Shown piece by piece: positions 1-10,445 of a DNA stretch of 64,000 nucleotides. Position numbers and translations under genes: made by a program. Numbering within the stretch: position 1 is the first letter of the stretch; each line of letters starts with the position of its first letter. The DNA lies in NCBI GenBank assembly GCA_030285985.1, contig CP127384.1, forward strand, positions 1,166,501-1,230,500. The letters run 5' to 3'. Under the pieces are notes generated by a model. It worked only from the letters and a program-made list of their open reading frames with translations, was not told the origin of the DNA and did not search any database. This DNA is from Aquidulcibacter paucihalophilus. Its GTDB lineage: Bacteria; Pseudomonadota; Alphaproteobacteria; Caulobacterales; Caulobacteraceae.

Positions 1-599
1 GCAACAACGACGCCGAGCAGACCTTCAAGGCCATGTATCTGACAGTCGACAGGCCGTTCGACACCGATAGCGGCTGGGGCATGTCGTTCACCTACACCCT
101 GTCGGAAGCCGAACGGAACGGCAGCCGTGACGGCGGCATCGGTGGCTTCGACTTCGACTACAACCGCCCGGGCCTGTCGCCGACCTTCCCGACCAACCAG
201 GACGAGCGGCACCGGATCGTGGCCACGGGCATCGTCGCCCTGCCGATGGACTTCCGACTGTCGGGTATCCTGACCCTGGGTTCGGGCCTGCCCTTCCACC
301 AGTTCGTCTGCCCGACCGCCTCGAACCCGGACATCTGCTGGAATGGCGGCCGGCCCGAGGGACAGGACTTCCTGTTCACGGATACCTTCGCCTTCCGCCA
401 GATCGACCTGCGCCTGACCAAGTCGTTCGACGTGTTCAACGGCCAGACCGTCGAAATGATCTTCGACGCGATCAATGTGTTCAACTTCGAGAACTACAAC
501 GGCTTCGAACAGTGCCTCTGCTCGCCCAACTATGGCGTGCCGAACAACCAGTACATCCCCACCCGCAGCTTCCAGCTGGGTCTGCGTTACCGCTGGTAG
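1..599 (+). CDS. TonB-dependent outer-membrane receptor, C-terminal part
   Basis: The reading frame is open from base 3 and runs in from outside the window, so only about 198 C-terminal residues are present. It shows the alternating polar/aromatic strands of a TonB-receptor beta-barrel, with a short two-cysteine loop (CLC), and ends in an aromatic residue (LGLRYRW), the usual outer-membrane sorting signal. Such receptors import large ligands across the outer membrane using TonB energy. It lies directly before glycan-degrading and sugar-import genes, so a glycan ligand is the natural inference. A strong terminator follows, so it may be a separate transcript. The plug domain and substrate class cannot be seen. 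Confidence 0.85.
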   Translation, partial: NNDAEQTFKAMYLTVDRPFDTDSGWGMSFTYTLSEAERNGSRDGGIGGFDFDYNRPGLSPTFPTNQDERHRIVATGIVALPMDFRLSGILTLGSGLPFHQFVCPTASNPDICWNGGRPEGQDFLFTDTFAFRQIDLRLTKSFDVFNGQTVEMIFDAINVFNFENYNGFEQCLCSPNYGVPNNQYIPTRSFQLGLRYRW

Positions 600-617
600 T
601 TTCTCCCCGTGCCTGAT

Positions 618-660
618 GGCCGCCCTCCGGATCCTGACCGGAGGGCGGCCAACTTTTTTG
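618..660 (+). terminator. Rho-independent terminator after the TonB receptor
   Basis: A perfect 14-bp stem (618-631 with 639-652) with a 7-nt loop is followed by a run of six T at 655-660. It ends the receptor transcript before the downstream glycosidase/transport genes. Confidence 0.85.
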
Positions 661-678
661 ACTGAGTTGCGTTAGAGT

Positions 679-2145
679 ATGAGGATGGAGCCCATGGATC
701 GTCGCCGGTTTTTGATGGGTTCAACGGTCGCCGGCGCGGCGGCTCTCGGCCTGTCCGGCTGCGGGACCGCGGGCCTCGACTATTTCCGGCCGATGCCGCC
801 GCGGGTCTATCCCGCCACGGACGAGCTGCAGGAACGCACGTTCCACTGGTTCACCCACGTCACCAACCGCGCCAATGGGCTGACACCCGACCGCTGGCCG
901 ACCGAGTCCTTCTCGTCGGTGGCGGCCGTGGGCTTTGCCCTGACCTGCTGGCCGATCGGGGTCGAGCGGGGCTGGATGAGCCGCGACGAGGCGCGCGCGC
1001 GCACCCTGACCACGATCCGCTTCTTCCACGACGCGCCGCAGGGTCCGCAGGCCACGGGCGTCAGCGGCCACAAGGGCTTCTTCTATCATTTCCTCGACAT
1101 GCGGACCGGTCACCGCTTCGGCCGCACCGAGCTGTCGACGGTCGACACCGCCCTGCTGGTCGCCGGCATGCTGTTCTGCGCGCGCTGGTTCGACAGCGAC
1201 CACGCGGAGGAGGTCGAGATCCGGCGTCTGGCGCAGGCCGTCTATGACCGGATCGAATGGGACTGGGTCATGGTGCGGCCCAATCGCATCTCGATGGGCT
1301 GGCATCCGGAGACCGGCTTCATCGAGGCCGACTGGCACGTCTACAACGAGGGCATGCTGGTCCTGCTGCTGGCCATCGGCAGCGCGACCCATCCGGTTCC
1401 GGCGAGCGTCTGGGACGAATGGTGCAGCGTCTACGACCGCAGCTGGACCGATCGCTGGGGCCCCGCCCACCTGCATTTCCCGCCCATGTTCGGGCACCAG
1501 TACAGCCACATGTTCATCGACTTCCGCACCATCCAGGACGCCTGGATGCGCGCGAAGAACGCGGAAGTCGGCAGCCGCTCGCTGTGGACCTATCACCACA
1601 ACAGCATCCTCGCCGTGGCCGCGCAGCAGAAATACGCCATCGACAATCCGATGGGCTGGGCGGGCTATTCGGAAGACGTCTGGGGGCTGACGGCCTGTGA
1701 CGGGCCTGGCGACTTCAAACAGGTCATCGACGGGCGTGAGCGGGAGTTTTTCAGCTACTCCGCGCGCGGCCCCGGCGATCGGGATGACGGCACGATCGCC
1801 CCGACCGCCATGGCCGCCTCCATGCCCTTCTCTCCGGACGCGGTTGAACGGGGCGTGGTGGCGATGAAGGCCCGCTATGGGACCGGCATCTATACCGAGT
1901 TCGGCTTCCTCGACTCGTTCAATCCGACGCTGACCGAGCGGCAGGGCCGGCTGCAGCATGGCCGGATCGTGCCTGGCCTGGGCTGGGTCGATGGCGATTA
2001 TCTGGGCATCGACCAGGGGCCCATCGTCATCCAGATCGAGAACCATCGCAGCGCGATCGTGTGGGAGCGGATGCAGGGCGACCCCAACCTGGTGCGCGGG
2101 CTGAAGCGCGCCGGCTTCACCGGCGGCTGGCTGGAGCAGGCATGA
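679..2145 (+). CDS. Exported glycoamylase-family (PF10091, GH144-like) lipoprotein
   Basis: The N-terminus has a twin-arginine stretch (DRRRFLMG) followed by a hydrophobic segment and a lipobox (LSGC), so the product is probably a Tat-exported lipoprotein. The rest (residues about 50-485) is rich in W, H and acidic residues and resembles the Pfam 'Glycoamylase' (PF10091) alpha/alpha-barrel. The characterised free-standing member of that family is an endo-beta-1,2-glucanase (GH144), so a beta-1,2-glucan or sophoro-oligosaccharide substrate is a reasonable hypothesis, not a demonstrated one. In-frame ATGs at 679, 685 and 694 are all possible starts; the one at 694 still keeps the whole signal. 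Its stop overlaps the start of the binding-protein gene. Confidence 0.8.
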   Translation: MRMEPMDRRRFLMGSTVAGAAALGLSGCGTAGLDYFRPMPPRVYPATDELQERTFHWFTHVTNRANGLTPDRWPTESFSSVAAVGFALTCWPIGVERGWMSRDEARARTLTTIRFFHDAPQGPQATGVSGHKGFFYHFLDMRTGHRFGRTELSTVDTALLVAGMLFCARWFDSDHAEEVEIRRLAQAVYDRIEWDWVMVRPNRISMGWHPETGFIEADWHVYNEGMLVLLLAIGSATHPVPASVWDEWCSVYDRSWTDRWGPAHLHFPPMFGHQYSHMFIDFRTIQDAWMRAKNAEVGSRSLWTYHHNSILAVAAQQKYAIDNPMGWAGYSEDVWGLTACDGPGDFKQVIDGREREFFSYSARGPGDRDDGTIAPTAMAASMPFSPDAVERGVVAMKARYGTGIYTEFGFLDSFNPTLTERQGRLQHGRIVPGLGWVDGDYLGIDQGPIVIQIENHRSAIVWERMQGDPNLVRGLKRAGFTGGWLEQA

Positions 2146-3416
2146 TCGAGGCCCGGCCGGATCGACGGGCCACGCTCGGACTTCTGGCCGGGGCCGCCGC
2201 GTCCGGTCTGGCCGGCTGCGGCCGGCGCGACGACGGAACGACCCGCCTGTCGTTCTGGGCCATGGGCAATGAGGCGACCAATGTCCCGCAGATCCTGCCC
2301 GAGTTCGAACGGCTGAACCCCGGCATCACGGTCAATGTCCAGGCCCTGCCGTGGACCGCGGCCCACTCAAAACTGCTGACGGCCTATGCCGGCAATTCGC
2401 TGCCGGACCTCAGCCAGGTGGGCAACACCTGGGTGTCGGAGATGGCCGCCATCGGCGCGATCAGCCCGACGCCGGCCTTCGCCGCCGACCTGCTGACCGA
2501 CCAGTTCCCGGCGGTGCTCGAGACCAACCGCATCGGCGGCCGGGTGGTCGGCACGCCCTGGTATGTCGACACCCGGCTGATCTACTACCGCTCGGACCTG
2601 CTGGAGCGGGCCGGCTACGACGCGGTGCCCCAGACCTGGGATGGCTGGAAGGCCGCCATGCATGCGGTCAAGCGGGTGGCCCCGGCGGGCGGCTACGCCG
2701 TCCTGCTGCCGGTCAATGAGTTCGAGCAACTGCTGACCTTCGGGCTTCAGGGCACCGAGTCCCTGCTGCGCGACCGCGACACCCGGGGCAATTTCTCCAG
2801 TGCGTCCTTCATCGCCGCCCTGGAGTTCTACAAGAGCCTGTTCGACGAGGGCCTGGCGCCGGTCGCCTCCTCGACGCAGATCTCCAATGTCTGGACCGAG
2901 TTCGAACGCGGGTGGTTCAGCTTCTACTTCTCCGGCCCGTGGACCATCGGGGATTTCAAGAGCCGGCTGAAGCCCGAGACGCGCTGGATGACCTCGGGCG
3001 TCCCCGGACCGACCGGGCCGGGGGCTTCGGCACCGGGCGGGTCGTCGCTGGTCGTCTATCGTCACTCGCCGCATCAGGAGGCCGCCTGGAAGCTGGTGCG
3101 CTTCCTGTCCGATCCGGGGGTACAGGCGCGCTTCAACGGGATCACCGGCAACCTGCCGGCGCGCGAGAGCGCCTGGGCGACACCCGCCGTGGCCAACGAC
3201 CCCTATATCGCCGCCTTCAAGGGCCAGCTGTCGCGGGCGAAGGCCGTGCCCAAGGTGCCGGAATGGGAGCGGATCGTCACCGAGATGCAGATCGTCGCCG
3301 AGCGAATGGTTCGCGGCGAATACACGCCCCGCGCGGCCGCCGCCGAGATCGACCGCCGCGCTGACCGCCTGCTGGAAAAGCGCCGCTGGATGATCGAACA
3401 GGGGAGGGCTGTATGA
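2142..3416 (+). CDS. Sugar ABC transporter substrate-binding lipoprotein
   Basis: A 424-residue family-1 extracellular solute-binding protein (MalE/UgpB type). The N-terminus has RR, a hydrophobic stretch and a lipobox (LAGC), so it is anchored in the periplasm. The mature part has typical features: LSFWAMG near the start, an FERLNPGITV segment, and GGSSLVVYR before the last lobe. The start at 2142 is supported by an upstream GGAGCAGG ribosome site and an ATGA overlap with the preceding gene; reading further upstream gives only arginine-rich shadow sequence. It hands sugar to the two permeases encoded next. The ligand cannot be read from sequence; context suggests oligosaccharides made by the flanking hydrolases. 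Confidence 0.88.
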   Translation: MIEARPDRRATLGLLAGAAASGLAGCGRRDDGTTRLSFWAMGNEATNVPQILPEFERLNPGITVNVQALPWTAAHSKLLTAYAGNSLPDLSQVGNTWVSEMAAIGAISPTPAFAADLLTDQFPAVLETNRIGGRVVGTPWYVDTRLIYYRSDLLERAGYDAVPQTWDGWKAAMHAVKRVAPAGGYAVLLPVNEFEQLLTFGLQGTESLLRDRDTRGNFSSASFIAALEFYKSLFDEGLAPVASSTQISNVWTEFERGWFSFYFSGPWTIGDFKSRLKPETRWMTSGVPGPTGPGASAPGGSSLVVYRHSPHQEAAWKLVRFLSDPGVQARFNGITGNLPARESAWATPAVANDPYIAAFKGQLSRAKAVPKVPEWERIVTEMQIVAERMVRGEYTPRAAAAEIDRRADRLLEKRRWMIEQGRAV

Positions 3417-4345
3417 CCGCTGTTCCTGTCATCGCCAGACCGGCCCGTCGCGCCGGAACGCGTCGGTCGCGCGAGCGGGCCGCCTGGGGCTTTGTCGCGC
3501 CGTCCCTGATCGCCATCGGTCTGTTCTTCGCCATCCCCGTCTTCTCGGCCCTGCTGCTCAGCCTGACCGATTTCGACATCTACGCCCTGGCCGACATCGG
3601 CAACGTCCGCTTCGTCGGCCTGCAGAACTATGAGCGGCTGCTGGGCAATCCGCTGTTCTGGACGGCGATGAAGAACACCGGCCTGTTCGCCGTCATCGGC
3701 GTGCCGCTGTCGATCATCACCTCGCTCGGGGCCGCCGTGATCCTGAATGCGCGGGTGGTGAAGTGGCGGCCGCTTTGGCGGGTCATGTTCTTCGCCCCCT
3801 ACGTCACCACCCTCGTGGCCACGGCGGTGCTGTGGAACTATCTGCTGCACACCCGCTACGGCATCATCAACTGGGCGATCCAGAGCCTCGGCCTGCCCGC
3901 CGTCGACTGGCTGGGCCAGCCCTCGACCTCGATCCCCGCCATCCTGATGTTCGTGGTCTGGAAGATCTTCGGCTACAATATGCTGATCTTCCTGGCCGTT
4001 CTGCAGACCGTGCCGGACGACCTCTATGAGGCCGCGCGCATCGACGGGGCCGGGCCGTGGAAACAGTTCAAACACGTCACCCTGCCGGCCATCGCCCCGA
4101 CCCTGTTACTGGTCTCGATCATCTCGGTCGCCGGCTTCTTCCAGCTGTTCGCCGAGCCCTATGTGATGACCCAGGGCGGGCCGGCCCAGTCGACGGTGAC
4201 GGTGCTCTACTTCATGTACGAAGAGGGCTTCAAATGGTGGAACCTCGGCTCCGCCAGCGCCGTCGCCTTCGTCCTGTTCCTGTGCATTCTGGCGGTCACC
4301 CTGGTCCAGCTGGCGGTGGCCAAGCGGATGGGGGCCTACGAATGA
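3413..4345 (+). CDS. Sugar ABC transporter permease (MalF/UgpA type)
   Basis: A 310-residue inner-membrane protein with about six hydrophobic segments, the first at residues 25-50. The EAA loop that contacts the ATPase is clear (EAARIDGAGPWKQF followed by LPAIAP) at roughly residues 205-225. It overlaps the binding-protein gene and the second permease gene by 4 bases each (ATGA), which points to translational coupling. Together the two permeases would form the channel of a CUT1-type oligosaccharide importer. Confidence 0.9.
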   Translation: MTAVPVIARPARRAGTRRSRERAAWGFVAPSLIAIGLFFAIPVFSALLLSLTDFDIYALADIGNVRFVGLQNYERLLGNPLFWTAMKNTGLFAVIGVPLSIITSLGAAVILNARVVKWRPLWRVMFFAPYVTTLVATAVLWNYLLHTRYGIINWAIQSLGLPAVDWLGQPSTSIPAILMFVVWKIFGYNMLIFLAVLQTVPDDLYEAARIDGAGPWKQFKHVTLPAIAPTLLLVSIISVAGFFQLFAEPYVMTQGGPAQSTVTVLYFMYEEGFKWWNLGSASAVAFVLFLCILAVTLVQLAVAKRMGAYE

Positions 4346-5166
4346 GGGCCCGGACCGTCAAAGCCATCCTGCTCAATCTGGCCGTGGCCTTCATCGCCTT
4401 GCTGGTCCTGTTCCCGCTGGCCTGGATGGTGTCGGTCAGCTTCATGTCGACGGGCGAGGCCGCGGTCTTCCCGCCGCCCCTGCTGCCGAAGACATGGACG
4501 CTGGAACACTATCGCGACCTGTTCCTGACCCAGGGCATGGGCCGCTATCTGTGGAACAGCTTCGCCCTCGCCACGATGGCCACCGGGCTGGCTTTGGCCT
4601 TCACCGTCCCGGCCGGGTACGCCTTCGCCAAACTGGCGTTCAGGGGTCGGGACCGGGTCTTCAAGCTGCTGGTCGCGGCCCTCGTCGTGCCCGCCCAGAT
4701 CGGCACCCTGCCGCTGTTCCTCATGCTCAAGCAGATGGGGCTGGTGAACACCTATGCCGGGGCGCTGGTGCCCTGGCTGGCCTCCATCTTCGGCCTGTTC
4801 CTGGTGCGCCAGTATGCGCTCAGCATCCCCGACGAAATGCTGGAGGCGGCCCGCATCGACGGTGCCACCGAGGGCCAGATCTTCCGCCGCGTGGTCCTGC
4901 CGACCCTCCAGCCGATCATCGTCACCCTGGCCCTGTTTGTCTTCCTTGGCAGCTGGAACGACTTCCTGTGGCCGCTGATCATCCTGACGGACCAGTCCAA
5001 CTACACCCTGCCCGTGGCGCTGGCCGCCCTGTCGCGTGAGCATGTGCAGGATATCGAGATGATGATGGCCGGCGCCGTGATCACCGTGGCGCCGGTCCTG
5101 ATCCTCTTCCTCGCCCTTCAGCGCTACTACATCCGCGGCATGCTGGCGGGGAGCGTGAAGGGGTGA
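4342..5166 (+). CDS. Sugar ABC transporter permease (MalG/UgpE type)
   Basis: A 274-residue inner-membrane protein with six predicted hydrophobic segments and an EAA loop (EAARIDGATEGQIF, then LPTLQP) near residues 170-190. It ends like MalG-family permeases (RYYIRGMLAGSVKG). The ATG at 4342 overlaps the stop of the previous permease; the frame is open upstream, but that part is arginine/proline-rich antisense-like translation. No ATP-binding subunit follows. The next gene starts inside this one's stop, so the ATPase must be encoded elsewhere. Confidence 0.9.
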   Translation: MRARTVKAILLNLAVAFIALLVLFPLAWMVSVSFMSTGEAAVFPPPLLPKTWTLEHYRDLFLTQGMGRYLWNSFALATMATGLALAFTVPAGYAFAKLAFRGRDRVFKLLVAALVVPAQIGTLPLFLMLKQMGLVNTYAGALVPWLASIFGLFLVRQYALSIPDEMLEAARIDGATEGQIFRRVVLPTLQPIIVTLALFVFLGSWNDFLWPLIILTDQSNYTLPVALAALSREHVQDIEMMMAGAVITVAPVLILFLALQRYYIRGMLAGSVKG

Positions 5167-8100
5167 GGGGGCTCACCGCCCTTGCGGCCGGGTTCGCCCT
5201 GCTGGGGACGGCCGCCCACGCCCAGACCCCGCGCGTCCTCGACCCGTTCGAGACCCTGACGCCCTGGACCGCCGACGCCTCGACGGACGTGTCCTCGGCC
5301 ATCGCCGTCGTCGACGGTCACGACGGCCGGGCCATGCGGCTGAGCTATGATTTCAACGGCCGGTCGGGCTACGCCTTCGCGGCCCGCGCTATCGATCTGG
5401 ACGTGCCCGACAACTATGAGATCAGCTTCTGGCTGCGCGGCGAGATGGTGCCCAATACGCTGGAGATCAAGTTCGTCGACGCCTCCGGCGACAATGTCCA
5501 CTGGCGCCAGATCCGCGGCTTCCAGGCGACGCCGGGCTGGACCCGCTACACCATCAAGAAGCGCCAGATCACCCGCGCCTGGGGGCCGAACCCGGACCAC
5601 ACCTTCCGCGGCGCCGCGCGGATGGAGTTCGTGGTCACGGCCGGCGAGGGCGGGGCGGGCTGGATCGAGGTCGACCAGCTGGAGCTCCGCGAACTGCCGC
5701 CGGAACCGTCCGTCCCGCCGCGGCCGCTGGCCAGTGCGACCAGTGAGGACGGGCTGAACCTCGCCGCCCGCGCGGTGGATGACGATCCGGCTACAGCCTG
5801 GCGTTCGGCCGGGTTGGGCGACCAGGGCCTGACCCTCGACCTCGGCTATGAGCGCGAGTTCGGCGGGGTCACCCTGCGCTGGGCCGAGAAGGCGGCGGCC
5901 TCGGCCTACCGGCTGCAGGCCTCTTCCGACGGCCAGACCTGGCGCGAGCTGGTGACGGTGGACGACGGCGACGGCGGCATCGACTGGCTGCGCACGCCCG
6001 AGGCTTCCGCCCGTTGGCTGCGGCTGGAGCTGCGGTCGCCCGTCCCGGCCTCCGGCGGGGAACGGCCTGTTGCCGCCTATGCCCTGAACAGTCTCGAGAT
6101 CGAGCCCCTGTCGTTCGGCGAGAGCCCGACAGCCTTCGTCCGCGCTGTGGCCCAGGAGAGCCGGCGCGGCCTCTATCCACGCGGCTTCGTCGGGGAACAG
6201 CCCTACTGGACCCTGGTCGGCGTCGACGGCGGCGGCGAGAGCGGCCTGATCGGCGAGGACGGCGCCATCGAATTTCGCCGCGGCGGGCCGTCGATCGAGC
6301 CCTTCGTGCTGGACAACGGGCGGTTGGTGACCTGGGCGGATGTGAACGTCAGCCAGAGCCTTCAGGATGACGACCTGCCCATCCCGACCGTGACCTGGAC
6401 CGGCGACGACTGGACCCTGGCCGTCACCGCCTTCGCCGAAGGGACGCCGGAGCAGGCGCAACTGTACGGCCAGTATGTCCTGACCAACACCTCGAACCGG
6501 CCCCGGACCCTGACGCTGGCGCTGATGGCGCGGCCGTACCAGGTCAACGGGCCTTCCCAATTCCTGGCCATTCCGGGCGGGGTCGGACCCATCGAGCAGA
6601 TCGACTGGAACGGCTCGACCCTCGTCCTGAATGACGCCATCCGCATCAGCGCCCTCGCAACACCGGACGGCCTGGTCACGAGCCGGTTCGCCGCCGGTGC
6701 CGACCCGCAAAGCCTGCTTGCCAATGCGGATCGGCCGCGCGATCCGGCCGGGGCCTGGGTCGACTCCGACAGCAGCGCCCTGATGTCCGGCGCCCTGCTG
6801 TATGACGTGACCCTGCAACCCGGCGAGGCCCGCACATTCGGCCTCGTCACCCGTCTCGCGGGGCCGACGCCTGACCTCGCCCCCGTCACCGATGTGGACG
6901 GGACACTCGCCGCCGCCCGCAACCGGGTCGCCGCCGGCTGGCGCGAGAAGCTGGATCACTTCGACCTGACCCTTCCCGACAGCCAGCAGCAGATCGAGGA
7001 CGTCATGCGGTCCTCGCTGGCCCATATGCTTATGTCACGTCAGGGGCCGATCCTGCAGCCCGGCACGCGGTCCTATAACCGCAGCTGGATCCGCGACGGT
7101 GCCATGATGGCCGAGGGGCTGAACCGCCTGGGCCATGCCGGGTTGTCGGCCGACTATCTGCGCTGGTACGCCCCCTTCGTCTTCGACAACGGCAAGGTGC
7201 CCTGTTGCGTCGACTTCCGCGGCGCCGATCCGGTGCCCGAGAACGACAGCCATGGCGAGTTCGTCTTCCTCGCCGCCGAGACCTATCGCTACACAGGTGA
7301 CGCGGCCCTGCTGCGCCAGGTCTGGCCGCAGGTGCAGGCGGCCATCGTCTATATGGACACCCTGCGCGCCTCGACCCGCACCCCCGCATTCGAGGCCGCG
7401 GACCAGCGCCACCTGTACGGCCTGCTGCCGCCGTCGATCAGCCACGAGGGCTATTCGGACCGTCCGGCCTATTCCAACTGGGACAATTTCTGGGGCCTGC
7501 TGGGCTATCGCGACGCCGCCTTCATCGCCGACACGCTCGGCGACACGGCCGCCGCCGCCCGCATCCGCGCCGCCGAGGCGGAGTTCAGGGCCGACGTCAT
7601 GGCCTCCATCGCGGCGACGGCCCGTGTGCACGGCATCGACTGGATCGCCGGCGCTGCCGACCGCGGCGATTTCGACGCCACCTCGACGACCATCGGCCTG
7701 TCGCCCGCAGGCCTGATCGACGACCTGCCGCGGGACCTGCTGACCCGGACCTTCGACAAATGGTGGGAGAATTTCACGGCGCGTCAGGAGAACCGTCAGG
7801 CATGGAGGGACTACACCCCCTATGAGCTGCGCAATGTCGGCGCCCTCGTTCGTCTGGGGCGCCGGGAGGACGCCCTGCGCGCGCTCGATTTCTATTTTGC
7901 CGACCTGCGTCCGCGGGCCTGGAACGGCTGGGCCGAGGTGGTCGGCCGCGACGAACGCGAGCCCCGTTTCATCGGCGACATGCCGCATGCGTGGATCAGC
8001 TCGGACTACATCCGCTCGACCCTCGACCTGCTCGTCTATGAGCGTGACCGCGACCACGCCCTGGTGCTGGCGGCGGGCGTTCCGACGGACTGGCTGGCCG

Positions 8101-8345
8101 GGGAGGGCGTCGGGGTCACGGGCGTGCGCACCGCTTATGGCCTGCTGAGCTACAGCCTGCGCCAGACGCGCGACGGATGGCTGCTGACGCTGGACGGAGC
8201 GGTCACGCCCCCGGGTGGCTTCGTCATCCAGTGGCCGGCGGGCGAGACGCCACCGGCGCGCGTGCGGATCGACGGGCGGGCCGCCGAATGGTCAGGGTCG
8301 GAACTGGCGATCCCGGCCGGCGCGCGGCGGGTGGAGATGCGGTAG
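5163..8345 (+). CDS. Large secreted glycosidase with carbohydrate-binding and discoidin-like domains
   Basis: A 1060-residue protein from a GTG start that overlaps the permease stop. A signal peptide ends near AHAQ (residue 21). Residues about 25-180 look like a beta-sandwich carbohydrate-binding domain ending in WIEVDQLEL. Residues about 187-320 resemble an F5/8-type C (discoidin) domain. After a linker, residues about 600-1000 resemble an (alpha/alpha)6 six-hairpin glycosidase (SYNRSWIRDGAMMAEG, then NWDNFWGLLGYRDA). I cannot assign a CAZy family. It is co-transcribed with the importer, so it probably works outside the inner membrane on the same glycan. It converges with dnaB with only 3 bases between. 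Confidence 0.75.
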   Translation: MRGLTALAAGFALLGTAAHAQTPRVLDPFETLTPWTADASTDVSSAIAVVDGHDGRAMRLSYDFNGRSGYAFAARAIDLDVPDNYEISFWLRGEMVPNTLEIKFVDASGDNVHWRQIRGFQATPGWTRYTIKKRQITRAWGPNPDHTFRGAARMEFVVTAGEGGAGWIEVDQLELRELPPEPSVPPRPLASATSEDGLNLAARAVDDDPATAWRSAGLGDQGLTLDLGYEREFGGVTLRWAEKAAASAYRLQASSDGQTWRELVTVDDGDGGIDWLRTPEASARWLRLELRSPVPASGGERPVAAYALNSLEIEPLSFGESPTAFVRAVAQESRRGLYPRGFVGEQPYWTLVGVDGGGESGLIGEDGAIEFRRGGPSIEPFVLDNGRLVTWADVNVSQSLQDDDLPIPTVTWTGDDWTLAVTAFAEGTPEQAQLYGQYVLTNTSNRPRTLTLALMARPYQVNGPSQFLAIPGGVGPIEQIDWNGSTLVLNDAIRISALATPDGLVTSRFAAGADPQSLLANADRPRDPAGAWVDSDSSALMSGALLYDVTLQPGEARTFGLVTRLAGPTPDLAPVTDVDGTLAAARNRVAAGWREKLDHFDLTLPDSQQQIEDVMRSSLAHMLMSRQGPILQPGTRSYNRSWIRDGAMMAEGLNRLGHAGLSADYLRWYAPFVFDNGKVPCCVDFRGADPVPENDSHGEFVFLAAETYRYTGDAALLRQVWPQVQAAIVYMDTLRASTRTPAFEAADQRHLYGLLPPSISHEGYSDRPAYSNWDNFWGLLGYRDAAFIADTLGDTAAAARIRAAEAEFRADVMASIAATARVHGIDWIAGAADRGDFDATSTTIGLSPAGLIDDLPRDLLTRTFDKWWENFTARQENRQAWRDYTPYELRNVGALVRLGRREDALRALDFYFADLRPRAWNGWAEVVGRDEREPRFIGDMPHAWISSDYIRSTLDLLVYERDRDHALVLAAGVPTDWLAGEGVGVTGVRTAYGLLSYSLRQTRDGWLLTLDGAVTPPGGFVIQWPAGETPPARVRIDGRAAEWSGSELAIPAGARRVEMR

Positions 8346-8348
8346 GCA

Positions 8349-9845
<1,497 letters not shown>

Positions 9846-9954
9846 GTCTTACCGATGCTTCGCCGCTACGTCAGTCGCGGACGCAGGCTTGGTCGGGGAC
9901 AGATTCGGGCCGCTGTGGACGTTCCGGAATTCCGTAGCCGCAACAGTTAAGGGC

Positions 9955-10326
9955 TCAGCTTGCGGGGCAGGGATGACGCTCGGCCATCCATTCGCGCATC
10001 GCCTGGGTGACGCTGATATTGCGCCGCGCCGGAGGGATGGCGTTGAACCGCGCCAACAGGGCGTCGGCGGAGATCGAGGCCCGTCCCCCCGCGAGGCAGA
10101 AGGCGGGCCGGCGGCCTGCGGCAATGGCCGCCTCCCGTTCATTGCCGATGGTCTCGCTGGCGGTGCGCACCTCGGCGATCAGCCGCCGTGCGTCGGCGCG
10201 CAACAGGGCCGTGGGATTGCGCGGGATGCGGGCGGCGGCGGTCAGGAACTCCTGCACCGTCATGGCTTCGGCGGCGGTGGCGAACAGGGTCGCGGCGAGG
10301 CCGACGACGAGCGCAATCTTCTTCAT
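9955..10326 (-). CDS. Small exported protein of unknown function
   Basis: A 123-residue protein with a signal peptide (MKKIALVVGL to AAEA) and a helical mature part that contains a FCLAGG segment and ends in HPCPAS, giving two cysteines that could pair in the periplasm. The pattern (MTVQEFL, then an A/G-R-P-AFC segment, then a terminal PC) resembles a conserved hypothetical family common in Sphingomonadales and Caulobacterales, loosely like Rap1a/Tai proteins; I would not assign that function. The start at 10326 is chosen because a GGGGAG site lies 7 bases upstream; the frame extends two codons further to a TTG. Confidence 0.65.
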   Translation of the reverse strand: MKKIALVVGLAATLFATAAEAMTVQEFLTAAARIPRNPTALLRADARRLIAEVRTASETIGNEREAAIAAGRRPAFCLAGGRASISADALLARFNAIPPARRNISVTQAMREWMAERHPCPAS

Positions 10327-10384
10327 GGTCAATCTCCCCGGACAGCCCAGCTTGGCCGTGAATTTGCGGCGGTATAGCGGCCAA

Positions 10385-10414
10385 GAGAAAGGGCGCGCCC
10401 GACTGGACGCGCCC
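10385..10414 (-). terminator. Terminator of the rpsF-rpsR-rplI operon
   Basis: On the minus strand a 10-bp stem (arms 10405-10414 and 10391-10400, one G-U pair) with a GACT/AGTC tetraloop is followed by a short T-rich run. It lies 31 bases after the rplI stop. Confidence 0.7.
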
Positions 10415-10445
10415 GATCACTGACTTGTTATCAGAAGGCGTCGGT

